Under the pieces are notes generated by a model. The model searched no databases. It was not told where the DNA came from and saw nothing but the letters and a program-made list of their open reading frames with translations. Below are positions 26,201 through 35,016 of a stretch of DNA of 64,000 nucleotides, one piece after another. The stretch is from Lacinutrix sp. Hel_I_90 (lineage in GTDB: Bacteria > Bacteroidota > Bacteroidia > Flavobacteriales > Flavobacteriaceae): NCBI RefSeq assembly GCF_000934685.1, contig NZ_JYNQ01000001.1, forward strand, positions 2,406,501-2,470,500, in the 5' to 3' direction. The translations under genes and the position numbers were made by a program. Position 1 is the stretch's first letter. Each line of letters opens with the position of its first letter.

Positions 26201-26667
26201 GTGATACTGTTCCAGGGGCAAATTGTTTAAATTGTCCGGGAGCACAATGGACAGGTCAAGTTACCACCTTAACTCAATATAGTTATAATTTAGCTGCCTT
26301 TGCTGCAGAGACCAGTATGATGTTTCGATTTGTCTTCCATTCAGATCAAGCAGAGACTAAAGAAGGTGTCATTGTAGATAACTTAGTAATTGCTGGTAAT
26401 TCTTTGAGTATTGATGAGTTTGAAACGAGTAACTTCTCAGTATTCCCTAATCCATCTGAAGGCCTTTTCAATATCAAAACAAAAACCGCTGAAGCTTTTG
26501 ATATAGCAATTTATGACGTTTCGGGGAAATTAATTCTTAAACGTAATAAGGTCACTTCAAATAACCAACACTATCAATTGGATATGTCTGGTTATTCTGC
26601 AGGAATGTATTTTCTGAACATGTCAAATGGAACTAGTGAAATTACAAAGAAATTAATACTAAATTAA
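23206..26667 (+). CDS. T9SS-secreted beta-propeller protein with C-terminal sorting domain
   Basis: 1153 residues. A signal peptide ends at SFVQA. Residues about 120-760 contain many sortilin/BNR-like propeller blades with repeated STDGGxTW patterns (FWRSTDGGATWETT, VMKSVDGGLTW, IYKSINAGATW). A CARDB-like beta sandwich (ECNAMVTPEIEILNNG) follows at about 780-880 and a MAM/jelly-roll-like region (LVYMEYSTNQGVSWQVLG) at about 890-1065. The last 80 residues are a type A T9SS sorting domain (FSVFPNPSEGLFNI, then AGMYFLNM and KKLILN). It should cross the outer membrane and be attached to the surface or released. The start region resembles other extracellular glycosidase/propeller proteins, but no active site can be assigned. 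Confidence 0.93.
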   Translation: MKKLVFLVFFLSLSFVQAQYNQNAPWMENINIEARKNTNKPVTFQEVVDAFNAYWVNKDETVRGSGYKPFKRWETYWSNFVKKDGTLPSNLELWNTYLSTKKNSANKSRMADLSDWQAIGPFSHSNTGSWSSGQGRVNVVVKDAVLTNTYYAGAPAGGFWRSTDGGATWETTTDDLPQIGVSGIAVDYGNPGTVYIATGDDDGGDSYSVGVMKSVDGGLTWNTTGLNAGNSPYYMNDIYINPNDSNMLWVATNNGIYKSINAGATWSNSNGTQGENMRDIKIKPGDSNTIYAVSSNRFWKSTDAGESYTEYNTTASGLPLSSISRYVIDVTPINPEVVYVLASDSGRDFKGVYKSVNSGSTFVTVADFTTAGDIFESGQSNYDMAFAVSDTNENEIYTGVLNVWKGIVSTTSNQASFTKINNWSSPSSSTYTHADIHFLRFFNGELLVGSDGGFYKSDNAAVSFSDLTAGMQISQFYRIAVSKQTSDKMVGGLQDNGGHAYNNSIWQNYYGADGMDTAIDPTDSNKYYGFTQFGGGLYISNTSGGSSNGSVGAPTAEKDAANNDSGGNWITPLLMNKDGDLYAGYSSLYKLENSAWTPVSQNFGANFNIDVLEIDDINPDNIFIALNGSLRKSTDRGVTFSVTETFSRDITSIEVNTQDSNIVYVTTSGTNGQVYQSNDGGLNFTNISAGLPSVTKNSIKHQNLHSKNPLYLGTSLGVYRYDDDTLQWEQFNIGLPNVSVRDLEINVYDNKITAATYGRGIWQSLIQTQLAPTDVKLVSVSGISDAIECNAMVTPEIEILNNGVSTLTSVDFTYTIDGVDSVYNWTGSLASETSTTVSLPQFSLSKGVHTFKTVVNTANDAYATNNDSGEKVILANAPGAAQVVNTFQTVSEELLVFDEGASTQYWVRGIPTGIVLNDASNPSNQVYGTNLGGQYSNNTKSYLVSDCYDLTTVSNPEIQFDMAFQLELDWDLVYMEYSTNQGVSWQVLGAATDPNWYNSDTVPGANCLNCPGAQWTGQVTTLTQYSYNLAAFAAETSMMFRFVFHSDQAETKEGVIVDNLVIAGNSLSIDEFETSNFSVFPNPSEGLFNIKTKTAEAFDIAIYDVSGKLILKRNKVTSNNQHYQLDMSGYSAGMYFLNMSNGTSEITKKLILN

Positions 26668-26689
26668 GGGCTATTTTAAAAACCATAAA

Positions 26690-26722
26690 AGCGCATTCAT
26701 TGATTTGAATGCGTTTTTTTTT
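26690..26722 (+). terminator. Terminator of the T9SS cargo gene
   Basis: CGCATTCA and TGAATGCG form the stem around a short loop, followed by nine T. Confidence 0.85.
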
Positions 26723-26798
26723 GTTAAAAATTATTTTATGCTAGAAATATCTCTGTAACTTAGTAGCTGATAATCAACAAAAAATAAAACTAGAAGTA

Positions 26799-28895
26799 AT
26801 GAAAACAAATTTTAGTAAATGGTCTTTTTTGGGCGCTTTAGCATTCGTTAGTATAATCGCTTGCAAAGAAGAAGAAGAAAAAAAAGAGATGGTAATGTTA
26901 GAAGAAGTTCCGGGGATTAATGTGGGTTTTATGAATCCAGAGATAAAGCCTAATGAAGACTTTTTTAACTATGTTAACGGAAAATGGCTTGAGACCAACG
27001 AAATTCCAGACGATCAAACCAGTTGGGGAAGTTTCGCAGAGTTAAGAGAGAAGACCGATAACGATGCTTTAGCAATTTTAAAAGCGGCCATGAATACAGA
27101 TAAAGATATGGAAACGATTACCGTTATTCCAGGGTCAGATCAGGAAAAGGCGGTGCACTACTATCAAACGATAATGGATACAGTAGGTCGCGATGAACAA
27201 GGAATCAAGCCTTTAAAGCCCTACTTAACTAAAATTAATGCGATAGAGAACAGTGATGATTTACAAGCGTATATGATTGAGATGGAGCCTAAAGGTGGCG
27301 GCGGACTCTATGGTTTTGGTGTTGGAGCAGACCCAAAAGACAGCAATCGAAATGTTGCTTATGTTGGTGGCGGTAGTTTAGGTTTACCAGATCGTGATTA
27401 TTACGTAAAAGATGATGCAGATTCAAAAGAAAAAAGAGAAAAATATGTAAAGCACATCACTAGAATGTTACAGTATTTAGGAGAAAGTGAAACTGAAGCG
27501 GCAGAAGAAGCCGAACAAATTTTAGCCTTCGAAACGCGGTTAGCAGAAGCAAAAATGGATAAGGTAGAGCGTCGTAATCCAGACAATCGCTATAATCCAA
27601 GATCTATTGGCGATTTACAAAAAATGGTGCCAGCAGTAGATTGGAAAAATTTCTTTAACGGCATAGGCGCTAAAGAATTAGATACAGTAATTGTGGGAGA
27701 TTTAGGTTACTTTAAGAGGTTACAAGATGTGTTAGCAGAAAACAATGTTGACAACTGGAAAGCATATTTACGTTGGAATGCTTTTAATAATACTGCAGCA
27801 CTATTAACTACAGAATTGGACAATGCAAACTGGGATTTCTACAGTAAGGAATTAAACGGTGCTAAAAAGCAACGTGCAAGAGACGAACGTGCTCTAGGGA
27901 GTTTAAATGGTACTATTGGTGAAGCTCTAGGAAAATTATATGTTGACCGAAAATTCCCGCCGGAAGCAAAAGTTAAGGCTGAAAAAATGATTAAGAATGT
28001 TATTTTAGCATTCGAAGCAAGGATCAATAAGCTGGATTGGATGAGTGAAGAAACTAAAATGAAAGCCATCGAAAAACTAAAAGCAACAACAATAAAAATT
28101 GCTTATCCAGACCAATGGAAGGATTATTCAGATTTGGAAATTAAGAGTGTAGAAGCTGGTGGATCATACCTTCAAAACACATTAAATGCACAAGCTTGGA
28201 ATTTTAAAAAAGATATAGATAAATTAGGGAAACCAGTAGATAAAAGCGAATGGTATATGGCACCACAAGTAGTGAATGCCTATTTTAATCCTGCGTTTAA
28301 CGAAATTGTATTTCCTGCAGCTATTTTACAGCCTCCTTTTTATAATTATACTGCAGATGATGCTGTAAATTATGGCGGTATTGGTGCGGTAATAGGTCAC
28401 GAAATTTCTCATAGTTTTGATGATTCTGGAGCGAAGTACGATAAGGATGGAAACCTTAATAATTGGTGGACAGATGAAGATAAAAAACAATTTGAAAACT
28501 TAGGTACTGCATTGGCAGACCAATATTCTGCAATAGAAGTTTTACCGGAAGTTAATATTAATGGTAAATTTACTTTAGGGGAAAATATTGGTGATTTAGG
28601 AGGCGTTTTAGCAGCTTACGATGCTTTACAAATGAGTTTTGAAGAAAACGGAAGACCAGAACCAATTGATGGTTTTACACCTGAGCAACGCTTCTTTATG
28701 AGTTGGGCTACAGTTTGGAGAATAAAAATGCGTGATGACGCTTTAAAAACAAGAATTAAAACAGATCCACATTCTCCAGGAATGAATAGAGCGGTGCAGC
28801 CACTTTTAAATGTTGATGCTTTTTATGAAGCATTCGATATTAAAGAAGGGGATAACATGTATATTGCTCCAGAGGACCGTGTAAGAATCTGGTAA
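26799..28895 (+). CDS. M13 family metallopeptidase (neprilysin/PepO type) lipoprotein
   Basis: 698 residues. The start resembles a lipoprotein signal (SIIAC, Cys23) followed by an acidic linker. The M13 layout is complete: an N-terminal helical lid (NPEIKPNEDFFNYVNGKW), NAYFNPAFNEIVFPAAILQPPF, the zinc site HEISH at residues 534-538 followed by SFDD, the third zinc ligand in GENIGDLGG near residue 595, and FFMSWATVWR with PHSPGMNRA near the end. It probably cleaves peptides outside the cytoplasmic membrane. The usual final Cys-x-Trp is here only a Trp (VRIW), as in other bacterial members. Confidence 0.95.
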   Translation: MKTNFSKWSFLGALAFVSIIACKEEEEKKEMVMLEEVPGINVGFMNPEIKPNEDFFNYVNGKWLETNEIPDDQTSWGSFAELREKTDNDALAILKAAMNTDKDMETITVIPGSDQEKAVHYYQTIMDTVGRDEQGIKPLKPYLTKINAIENSDDLQAYMIEMEPKGGGGLYGFGVGADPKDSNRNVAYVGGGSLGLPDRDYYVKDDADSKEKREKYVKHITRMLQYLGESETEAAEEAEQILAFETRLAEAKMDKVERRNPDNRYNPRSIGDLQKMVPAVDWKNFFNGIGAKELDTVIVGDLGYFKRLQDVLAENNVDNWKAYLRWNAFNNTAALLTTELDNANWDFYSKELNGAKKQRARDERALGSLNGTIGEALGKLYVDRKFPPEAKVKAEKMIKNVILAFEARINKLDWMSEETKMKAIEKLKATTIKIAYPDQWKDYSDLEIKSVEAGGSYLQNTLNAQAWNFKKDIDKLGKPVDKSEWYMAPQVVNAYFNPAFNEIVFPAAILQPPFYNYTADDAVNYGGIGAVIGHEISHSFDDSGAKYDKDGNLNNWWTDEDKKQFENLGTALADQYSAIEVLPEVNINGKFTLGENIGDLGGVLAAYDALQMSFEENGRPEPIDGFTPEQRFFMSWATVWRIKMRDDALKTRIKTDPHSPGMNRAVQPLLNVDAFYEAFDIKEGDNMYIAPEDRVRIW

Positions 28896-28913
28896 TAAAC
28901 GTTACATTATAAA

Positions 28914-28947
28914 AAAAATGCTTCCTGTTTTAGGAAGCATTTTTCTT
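28914..28947. terminator. Bidirectional terminator between the M13 peptidase and TPR genes
   Basis: AAAAATGCTTCCT, loop GTTT, AGGAAGCATTTTT. A/T runs on both sides let it serve both converging genes. Confidence 0.85.
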
Positions 28948-28963
28948 TTATTAAAAATAGGAT

Positions 28964-29665
28964 TTAATTTTTTGTTTCAGTCGTTTTTTCTTTTTGTGCA
29001 TTTAGCGCATTTTTAGTAATGGTAGCCATATTAAATTGTGGTTCAATGGCTAAAGCCTTATCTAAAATAAGGACTGCAGCATCAATGTTCGTCGCTTTAT
29101 CTTCATTGAATTTTATTAAAGCATCAAGATAATAGAGTGCCGCTTTTAAAGGCACTTGATAGGGTTGTTGCTTTTCGTAAAATGCTTTTCCTTGTTTGTC
29201 TGTTACGCTGTTTAAACCCAAATCGACGTATTTTTTTGCTTCAGCTAAGTTGTTGAGTTGCAAATTAATTTCGGCAATTTCATAAGCTAATCCAGCATTT
29301 TTTGATGTGATGTAAATGGTTTGATAAAAGGGAAGCGCCAGTGCTACTTCACCTAGAGATTTTAAGGCTACCGCTTTTACTTCTAAAGCAATTTTTGAGT
29401 CTGTCGCTTTTTGTTCAAAACCAATAGTGTTCAACGCCTGATTAAATTTTCCTTCATTTAAATAAATATAAGCCAAGGTGTCTTTTCTTGCTTCTAAAGG
29501 CTTTAAAATGTTTAAGTGTGTCATGGCGTTTATAATGCCTTGTGTGTCACCCTGTGTTTTCATTTGCTGGTAATAAGCTTCGTAATGGTTCACCAATTCA
29601 GTATTATTTTGAGCAAAAAGGTTCATGCTAAAAGTTAAAGCGAATACATAAAGTATATTTTTCAT
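28964..29665 (-). CDS. Secreted TPR-repeat protein
   Basis: 233 residues from ATG at 29665, which starts the signal peptide (ending SMNLFAQ); a longer start at 29707 adds a non-hydrophobic lead. The mature part has helical repeats with TPR-like spacing (LAYIYLNEGKFNQALNTIG, ALALPFYQTIYITSKNAGLAYEIAEINLQLNNLAEAKKYVD). It likely holds protein partners in the periplasm. No enzyme motif. Confidence 0.8.
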   Translation of the reverse strand: MKNILYVFALTFSMNLFAQNNTELVNHYEAYYQQMKTQGDTQGIINAMTHLNILKPLEARKDTLAYIYLNEGKFNQALNTIGFEQKATDSKIALEVKAVALKSLGEVALALPFYQTIYITSKNAGLAYEIAEINLQLNNLAEAKKYVDLGLNSVTDKQGKAFYEKQQPYQVPLKAALYYLDALIKFNEDKATNIDAAVLILDKALAIEPQFNMATITKNALNAQKEKTTETKN

Positions 29666-29808
29666 TGTTATAGATTTAATGAGGTCAAAACTATAAAAAT
29701 TATTCACGTATTATCTTAAAACAATGCTAATAAAGTTGTTGCGTGGATATTTTTAGGATAACTCGTTAAAAACAAGTAACTTTAATATCACTCTAAAAAC
29801 AGGATATT

Positions 29809-30282
29809 ATGGGCATAAAAAGTTTTCAAGGTGCACGAAAGGTGACACAACAGCAAAATAACACGGCGCAGCCAAACTTTAAAGTGAGTGATTTTATGAC
29901 AAGAGACTTAATCACTTTTAAGGCAAATCAATCGGTGGAAGATGTTATAGACATACTAATTAAACAGCGTATTTCTGGTGGCCCGGTAGTGAATGACAAC
30001 GATGAATTGATTGGGATTATTTCTGAAGGGGATTGCATCAAACAAATTAGTGATAGTCGTTATTACAATATGCCAATGGATAATAATACGATCGAAAGCC
30101 ATATGGTTACCAATGTAGAAACTATTGACGGTAACCTTAATGTGTTTGACGCTGCTAAACAGTTTTTAGAATCTAAACGTAGACGCTTTCCAATTGTTGA
30201 AGATGGCAAACTCGTCGGGCAAATTAGTCAAAAAGACATCCTCAAAGCGGCGATGCAATTAAAGCAACAAAACTGGAAGTAA
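29809..30282 (+). CDS. CBS-domain pair protein
   Basis: 157 residues, cytoplasmic. Two CBS motifs follow a short N-terminal extension: residues about 26-85 (VSDFMTRDLITFKANQSVEDVI, then RISGGPVVNDNDELIGIISEGD) and about 95-155 (IESHMVTNVETIDGNLNVFDAAKQF, RFPIVEDGKLVGQISQKDIL). Such Bateman modules bind adenosyl nucleotides. There is no fused effector, so the partner is unknown. Confidence 0.92.
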   Translation: MGIKSFQGARKVTQQQNNTAQPNFKVSDFMTRDLITFKANQSVEDVIDILIKQRISGGPVVNDNDELIGIISEGDCIKQISDSRYYNMPMDNNTIESHMVTNVETIDGNLNVFDAAKQFLESKRRRFPIVEDGKLVGQISQKDILKAAMQLKQQNWK

Positions 30283-30654
30283 TACCAATTATACTTTTCG
30301 TTTTTTTAAGTGCTCTAGGGCAGTCTGTTCTTCGACTTTCTGGTGCTCCTTCTCTTTAATGCTAACGATACTATCAATAGTTATAAGCTACGATAGGTTT
30401 TCTAGGGCCATCCATTTTAAATGTTGAACAATTTTGATACGTTTTTCAACTGCAATGATTGCCTCTTAACAACTTTGTTGTTTGTTGAAGCCAAAAAAGC
30501 TGTAATTTCAATAGTGTAAAATTTTAAAAGTTTTTGAAATTGTGGAGAGTGATTATTAAACCTGCCCGAACTTGTAGTCTTTTCTGTAGCTAACTAGGCA
30601 TAAAAATTTTTAGGCGCATTAGTGATAAACAGAACAACTTGTTCTCTTTTTTAT
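30283..30654. other. Gap with a possible eroded minus-strand gene tail
   Basis: 372 bases without an intact gene. Reading the minus strand, a frame ending at TAA 30289-30291 gives VEKRIKIVQHLKW and, after an internal stop, SIKEKEHQKVEEQTALEHL; a different frame is open further upstream. This looks like decayed coding sequence but I cannot assign a family. Confidence 0.25.
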
Positions 30655-31005
30655 TTAAGAATCTCGTTTTACCAAAGCATAAAACTCACCTTCCAATGGC
30701 AAATAGCCTTGGTCATAAACAAAGTAATAAATCGTACCAGCTTTAGTAGTATAAATACTTGTAAAGTAATTGAAATCGAATCCTTTTGAGACCAATTTTG
30801 TTTTGGTCGTTTTTGTTTTTTGATCAGGATTAAGACTTTCTAAAATGCGCCAGTTCTTACGCAGGCGGTTATTAATATTGCGAATGAGATTTTTTCCGTC
30901 TTTATTAATTTTATTATTATGTGCATTACGACAGCCATCACTACAGAATTTTTTATCTATTCTACCAACAATTTTATCACCACATTCTGGGCATGTTTTA
31001 TTCAT
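30655..31005 (-). CDS. Small zinc-ribbon protein of unknown function
   Basis: 116 residues. The N-terminus is a zinc ribbon with Cys5, Cys8, Cys21 and Cys25 (CPECGDK and FCSDGCRNAHNN), like the DUF2116 ribbon type. A basic helix (LIRNINNRLRKNWRILESLNP) and a small C-terminal strand-rich part follow (GFDFNYFTSIYTTKAGTIYYFVYDQGYLPLE). Nucleic-acid binding is plausible. Similar proteins are widespread in Bacteroidetes without a known role. Confidence 0.8.
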   Translation of the reverse strand: MNKTCPECGDKIVGRIDKKFCSDGCRNAHNNKINKDGKNLIRNINNRLRKNWRILESLNPDQKTKTTKTKLVSKGFDFNYFTSIYTTKAGTIYYFVYDQGYLPLEGEFYALVKRDS

Positions 31006-31131
31006 AATTTCTGGTTTTTATGGTGTACCAACGGCCATTTGATTTTTATAGCTCAAAATAAAAATTATTGAAATAGTAAAAATTAACTTTTTGCAGCTTT
31101 TTTAAATCGTCAAGTAGCCCTATTTTGGTGT

Positions 31132-31641
31132 TTATAGAGAAGAGCATTCTTGCTTGATGTAATTAAATTTCACTTCTTTAGTTTCTCCTTCTTCTGAAAT
31201 TACAACATAAATGTTTAGTTCGGTAGCACTGACGTTTTCAAAAGTAAATTGATCAAAATAGGCACGATTTCCTTCAATTTTCACCAATTTTGCAGCTATT
31301 GTTTCGTCTTTTTCTTCCCAACCTTTAAAGTCTTTTCCAAAATGTTTGAGTTGAAGAATGAGTGTCTCGTCAAGTTCCCTAATACCACCAAATTCGTAAA
31401 AAACGACTTCACCTTCGGCTACTAATTTAAAAGAAAAGAACATTGATTTTCCTAATGGCGGACTCCATATTTCTTCAGTAATACCACCAAAAGCTTCGCC
31501 CTTCCAATGACCAGAAATCCATGCTACTTGATTTAGTGTCGCTTTTGGAGCTGTTCCGTTTTCTGGAAATTGAAGGGTGTTGTTTTGTGCTTTACAGCTA
31601 AAGAAAAAGAGAACACTTAGAATGATTAGTATTTGTTTCAT
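31132..31641 (-). CDS. DUF6265 family secreted protein
   Basis: 169 residues with a lipobox-like signal (LFFFSCKA). The body fits DUF6265: QVAWISGHWKGEAFGGITEEIWSPPLGKSMFFSF, then FEFGGIRELDETLILQLKHFGKDFKGWEEKDE. Probably a lipocalin-like beta barrel. No active-site residues known. It stands alone on the minus strand. Confidence 0.8.
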   Translation of the reverse strand: MKQILIILSVLFFFSCKAQNNTLQFPENGTAPKATLNQVAWISGHWKGEAFGGITEEIWSPPLGKSMFFSFKLVAEGEVVFYEFGGIRELDETLILQLKHFGKDFKGWEEKDETIAAKLVKIEGNRAYFDQFTFENVSATELNIYVVISEEGETKEVKFNYIKQECSSL

Positions 31642-31965
31642 AGCAATAGCTTGTGGTTATGAATCTAATATACTAAACTTTACAAGAATTTTTAGCGTTG
31701 AAATGTATTTTTAACGGCGCTTTTTATGACGCTCAATACATAAAAAAAAATCTAACTAACCAGATAAATTATTTCTCCCAAGATAATTCAACTGTTGTTA
31801 GTTAGATATGTTATGCTATTAAAGAGATCATAACTTTATCAGATACAATCTGTAGTAAGTATGACTTTAATCTGGTGCAATTTACACTATAATTCTGGAA
31901 TGGAAGTACGGTTTATCCTTAGGATGTGTAAGGGAGTTCCCTTACAGTTTGTAAGGTTTTAGAGT
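31642..31965. other. Gap with a spaced inverted repeat
   Basis: 324 bases without a gene. ATCTAACTAAC at 31750-31760 is repeated inverted as GTTAGTTAGAT at 31797-31807. No coding sequence or other RNA gene is visible. Confidence 0.5.
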
Positions 31966-32631
31966 TTACACGAAGCCTTTTTCTTTAGCCATTTGGACGA
32001 GGACTTTATCTTCTTCCTTAATGATACCAAAGACTTCCTTTAATTGTCGTTTTCTTCTTTCAATACCGCCAATAGACATTGGTATTTTATTTGGGAGGTC
32101 TACCATTTTCGTTCCTTTAGATAATTCGAAAAGAATTTGTCGGTCTATTTTATCTAAATTGAAATTGTTTGCAAACTGTTTACGCAACAATTGTAAAACA
32201 GTTTTACTATAATAAGGCGGTTTATCTAATACGATTTCAATGGCACTGACTAACTCATTAGGAGTAATGTCATTTTTAATGATAAAGCCATCTGGATTAA
32301 CACTTTTAAGTATGTTGTTTAACCTGTAATTATCGTTGTAGGTGGTGGCCACAATAATTTTCGATTTTGGAGAAACACGTCTTATTTCTAAACCCAAATC
32401 TTCACCAGATAAAAATTTATTGTCTTTAGACTTAGGAAGCTTGATGTCTAAAAAAATAAGGTCAAAAGTAATTTTTTTTGATAGTTCAAGTAACGCTTTG
32501 TCTATTGTATTTGCTTCAAAAATTGAAAATTCATATTGGTCGTCATCACGGCTTATTTTCATAAGAGCACTCTTATAGGCATCTGCAATTATTGGGTGAT
32601 CATCTATTATAAGAACATTAATGGTTGTCAT
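31966..32631 (-). CDS. Response regulator with NarL/LuxR-like output
   Basis: 221 residues. The receiver starts VLIIDDHPIIADAYK with the phosphoacceptor D62 in LIFLDIKLP, and the Thr/Lys switch positions are in IVATTYND and GFIIKND. The C-terminal region (IDRQILFELSKGTKMVDLPNKIPMSIGGIERRKRQLKEVF) is a diverged LuxR-type helix-turn-helix. It overlaps the sensor kinase gene by 14 bases, so they form a two-component pair. Targets unknown. Confidence 0.92.
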   Translation of the reverse strand: MTTINVLIIDDHPIIADAYKSALMKISRDDDQYEFSIFEANTIDKALLELSKKITFDLIFLDIKLPKSKDNKFLSGEDLGLEIRRVSPKSKIIVATTYNDNYRLNNILKSVNPDGFIIKNDITPNELVSAIEIVLDKPPYYSKTVLQLLRKQFANNFNLDKIDRQILFELSKGTKMVDLPNKIPMSIGGIERRKRQLKEVFGIIKEEDKVLVQMAKEKGFV

Positions 32632-34549
32632 CTGTTTTCGTCTTAAAAGGTATTAATATAGTTAATTTTGTGCCGATATCACGATTTGATTTTATAGAGT
32701 ATTTTCCATGTAGTGTTTCTACCCTTGAAGCTATATTGGATAAACCAATGCCTTTAGTTGCTTTTTCACTTTTAAATCCGATACCATCGTCATGTATTAT
32801 ACAGCTAATATTGCCATTTTGAAAATTAAAACTAATTTTTACAGACTGCGCATTCGCATGTTTGGTAATATTTAAAAGTGCTTCTTGAACGATGCGATAG
32901 AAATTGATTTTAATGCCGTCTGTCGCTTCATTTAGATAAGTTGAGGCATTATTCTCTAGGCTATAACTAAACTTACCAATGTGACTTTGAGTTTCAATTA
33001 ATGTTTTCAAGAGTTGTGTATAGTCTTGCTTTGATAACAAAAGCTCATTTTTTAAATCATGAGAAATGGTTCTAATTTCTTTTTCAATGTCTTGTAATTC
33101 GTCAATATAATTTTGTTGTTTCTTTTTAGCTTCAGCATCGCCTTGAATATCCAGAAAACCTAAGCCCATGCGTGTACCAAAAATCTTACCCAAAACACCG
33201 TCGTGTAATTCTTCAGAAATCCTGTTGCGTTCTTTTAGTCTTCCCTCTTCTAGTTTGGTTTGCTGGTTAAGCATTAATTTATATATTTCTTCATTAGCTT
33301 GTTGCTGCTGGGTTTCAAGAAATAATCGCTTGTTTTTTGAGCGTTGTAATTTGAGGAAATAAAGAAGCGATAGTATCGCTATAATGGCGAACGCCGAAAT
33401 TAGGAGTATTGTGTTTTTAAATGTTAAGCGTTTTGTTTCATCAATATATTTGTCTGTTTCAAAACGAATACGGGCAAATTTATTTTTTATTTGACGCTCA
33501 TTGATTTCTAAATCATTGTTGAGAGCGAGATATTTATTGAGGTGTGCATTTGTATTACTCTTATCTATTTTAGACAGCAGCAGTAAAGATGATAAGATGT
33601 CTCTGTTATTATTAATACTCGTCGCTAAAACATTTGCTTCTTTGGCATAATTTACAGCAGTTTTTGTATCCTTTATCTTTATATAATAATCTGCTAGATG
33701 CAGTTTGTTTACTATTGTTCCAGAGTTATCTTCAATGGCTGCTCTTATCTTCAAAGCTTCAACAAGGGCAGGTTTTACATTTGCAGTGTCGTTATTTATT
33801 AGCTTAGTATGCCCTAAATTGTCTAATATCATGGCATATAGCTTTTTGTTTTTGAAATAAAGGCTATCTGTTTTTAACGCTAATTCTAATGAAGCTATAG
33901 CTTCAGTGTATTTATTTTGCTGTTGATAGGTTAGTGCCAAGTCATTTAATGTGCCAGACTTAAAGGTTTTTTTGTCGTCTGCTTTTTTCAAATACTCTAG
34001 CGAGATGTTATAAAAGTTAATAGCATTGTCATAATCTCCTAAATTTTTATAGATGGTCCCAAGAAGATTATAGCACCGGTAAAGCGAGGTGTTTTTTTCT
34101 AGAGGTTTTAATTTAGCGATGGCTTGAAATAAGTTTTCTTCACTATTAGAATAATCATTAAATCTACTTTGTATAAAAGCCATGTTGTATAGCATTTTAC
34201 CCGCATGATAATTGTCGTTTATAGATTCGTATCCCTTGTAGGACTTATAATAGTAATAATAGGCAGAGTCATAAATTTCTTGTTCTGTATAGTAATAAGC
34301 ATAATTCCAATCGGTTTCTGCAATGCCAGAGGTGTCTTTTAATTTTAAAGAAGAGAGATAAGCTTTTTCATTAGCTCTTTTAAAAGATAAGGAATCATTT
34401 GTTTTAAAGCTGTCATAGGCTTCTTTTAATAAAATAGTATTTGATTTTTTTTGAGCGCCTTCATTTTCATTATGGCAACTAAAACACACATTAAAAACAA
34501 TAAGTAGTAATGCGTAAAAAAAAATGGGTGCTATTGATTTTATGTTCAA
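32618..34549 (-). CDS. TPR-containing sensor histidine kinase (NarX/HisKA_3 type)
   Basis: 643 residues. The N-terminus has a signal/lipobox-like stretch (IVFNVCFSC). Residues about 45-330 are TPR repeats (LLGTIYKNLGDYDNAINFYNISLEYLKK and NDLALTYQQQNKYTEAIASLELAL). A membrane helix (TILLISAFAIIAILSLLYFL) precedes a coiled linker and the HisKA_3 dimerisation helix with H449 in ELHDGVLGKIFG. The ATPase domain has GIGFKSEKATKGIGLSNIASRVE. It likely senses a signal outside the inner membrane via the TPR part and phosphorylates the adjacent regulator. Confidence 0.93.
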   Translation of the reverse strand: MNIKSIAPIFFYALLLIVFNVCFSCHNENEGAQKKSNTILLKEAYDSFKTNDSLSFKRANEKAYLSSLKLKDTSGIAETDWNYAYYYTEQEIYDSAYYYYYKSYKGYESINDNYHAGKMLYNMAFIQSRFNDYSNSEENLFQAIAKLKPLEKNTSLYRCYNLLGTIYKNLGDYDNAINFYNISLEYLKKADDKKTFKSGTLNDLALTYQQQNKYTEAIASLELALKTDSLYFKNKKLYAMILDNLGHTKLINNDTANVKPALVEALKIRAAIEDNSGTIVNKLHLADYYIKIKDTKTAVNYAKEANVLATSINNNRDILSSLLLLSKIDKSNTNAHLNKYLALNNDLEINERQIKNKFARIRFETDKYIDETKRLTFKNTILLISAFAIIAILSLLYFLKLQRSKNKRLFLETQQQQANEEIYKLMLNQQTKLEEGRLKERNRISEELHDGVLGKIFGTRMGLGFLDIQGDAEAKKKQQNYIDELQDIEKEIRTISHDLKNELLLSKQDYTQLLKTLIETQSHIGKFSYSLENNASTYLNEATDGIKINFYRIVQEALLNITKHANAQSVKISFNFQNGNISCIIHDDGIGFKSEKATKGIGLSNIASRVETLHGKYSIKSNRDIGTKLTILIPFKTKTDDNH

Positions 34550-34581
34550 GAAGTGCGCATGTTAGTTATTCATAATATACT

Positions 34582-34617
34582 AAAAAAGCCTTAAATATAA
34601 ATTTAAGGCTTTTTTTA
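34582..34617. terminator. Hairpin terminator between the small lipoprotein gene and the kinase gene
   Basis: AAAAAAGCCTTAAAT and ATTTAAGGCTTTTTT pair around a 4-base loop. It terminates the minus-strand lipoprotein gene upstream of the kinase start, and A/T runs on both sides would allow both directions. Confidence 0.8.
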
Positions 34618-34634
34618 ATATAATTAATTTTTTA

Positions 34635-34802
34635 TTAGTCACCACCTCTATCATTATCTGCTTCTGCTGATTCATCTCCACCAGTTGCGAAAATAGTTTC
34701 TGTGGTATTTGTGGTATCGTCTTCGTTAATATCTTCTACAGAACATGAAAATATAAATGTTGTAAAAAGTGTTAGTGCTAATAATTTTGTGGCATTCTTC
34801 AT
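34635..34802 (-). CDS. Small acidic lipoprotein
   Basis: 55 residues from ATG at 34802. A signal with lipobox FIFSC (Cys20) is followed by a short, strongly acidic tail (SVEDINEDDTTNTTETIF, then TGGDESAEADNDRGGD). Small proteins of this shape occur beside two-component kinase genes in flavobacteria; their role is not known. It has its own terminator and sits between the TPR kinase and the LytTR regulator genes. Confidence 0.75.
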   Translation of the reverse strand: MKNATKLLALTLFTTFIFSCSVEDINEDDTTNTTETIFATGGDESAEADNDRGGD

Positions 34803-35016
34803 AATAATTTTAAGTTTTAGATTATACATGCAGTTACTACCTAAAATTGGGTGTAACTATTTGGGGAACAGAGATTTTTGAGGTCTCAATTTAAAAATGA
34901 AGAAGCTTCTTACACGGCTAAAGTAAGTACTTGTTATAGGGTAAAACAGCGTTTTGAGTGTACTTTAGTGAAAGACGATAGTCTGTTAGCGTATGACTAC
35001 ATTGTGTGAGGGAACG

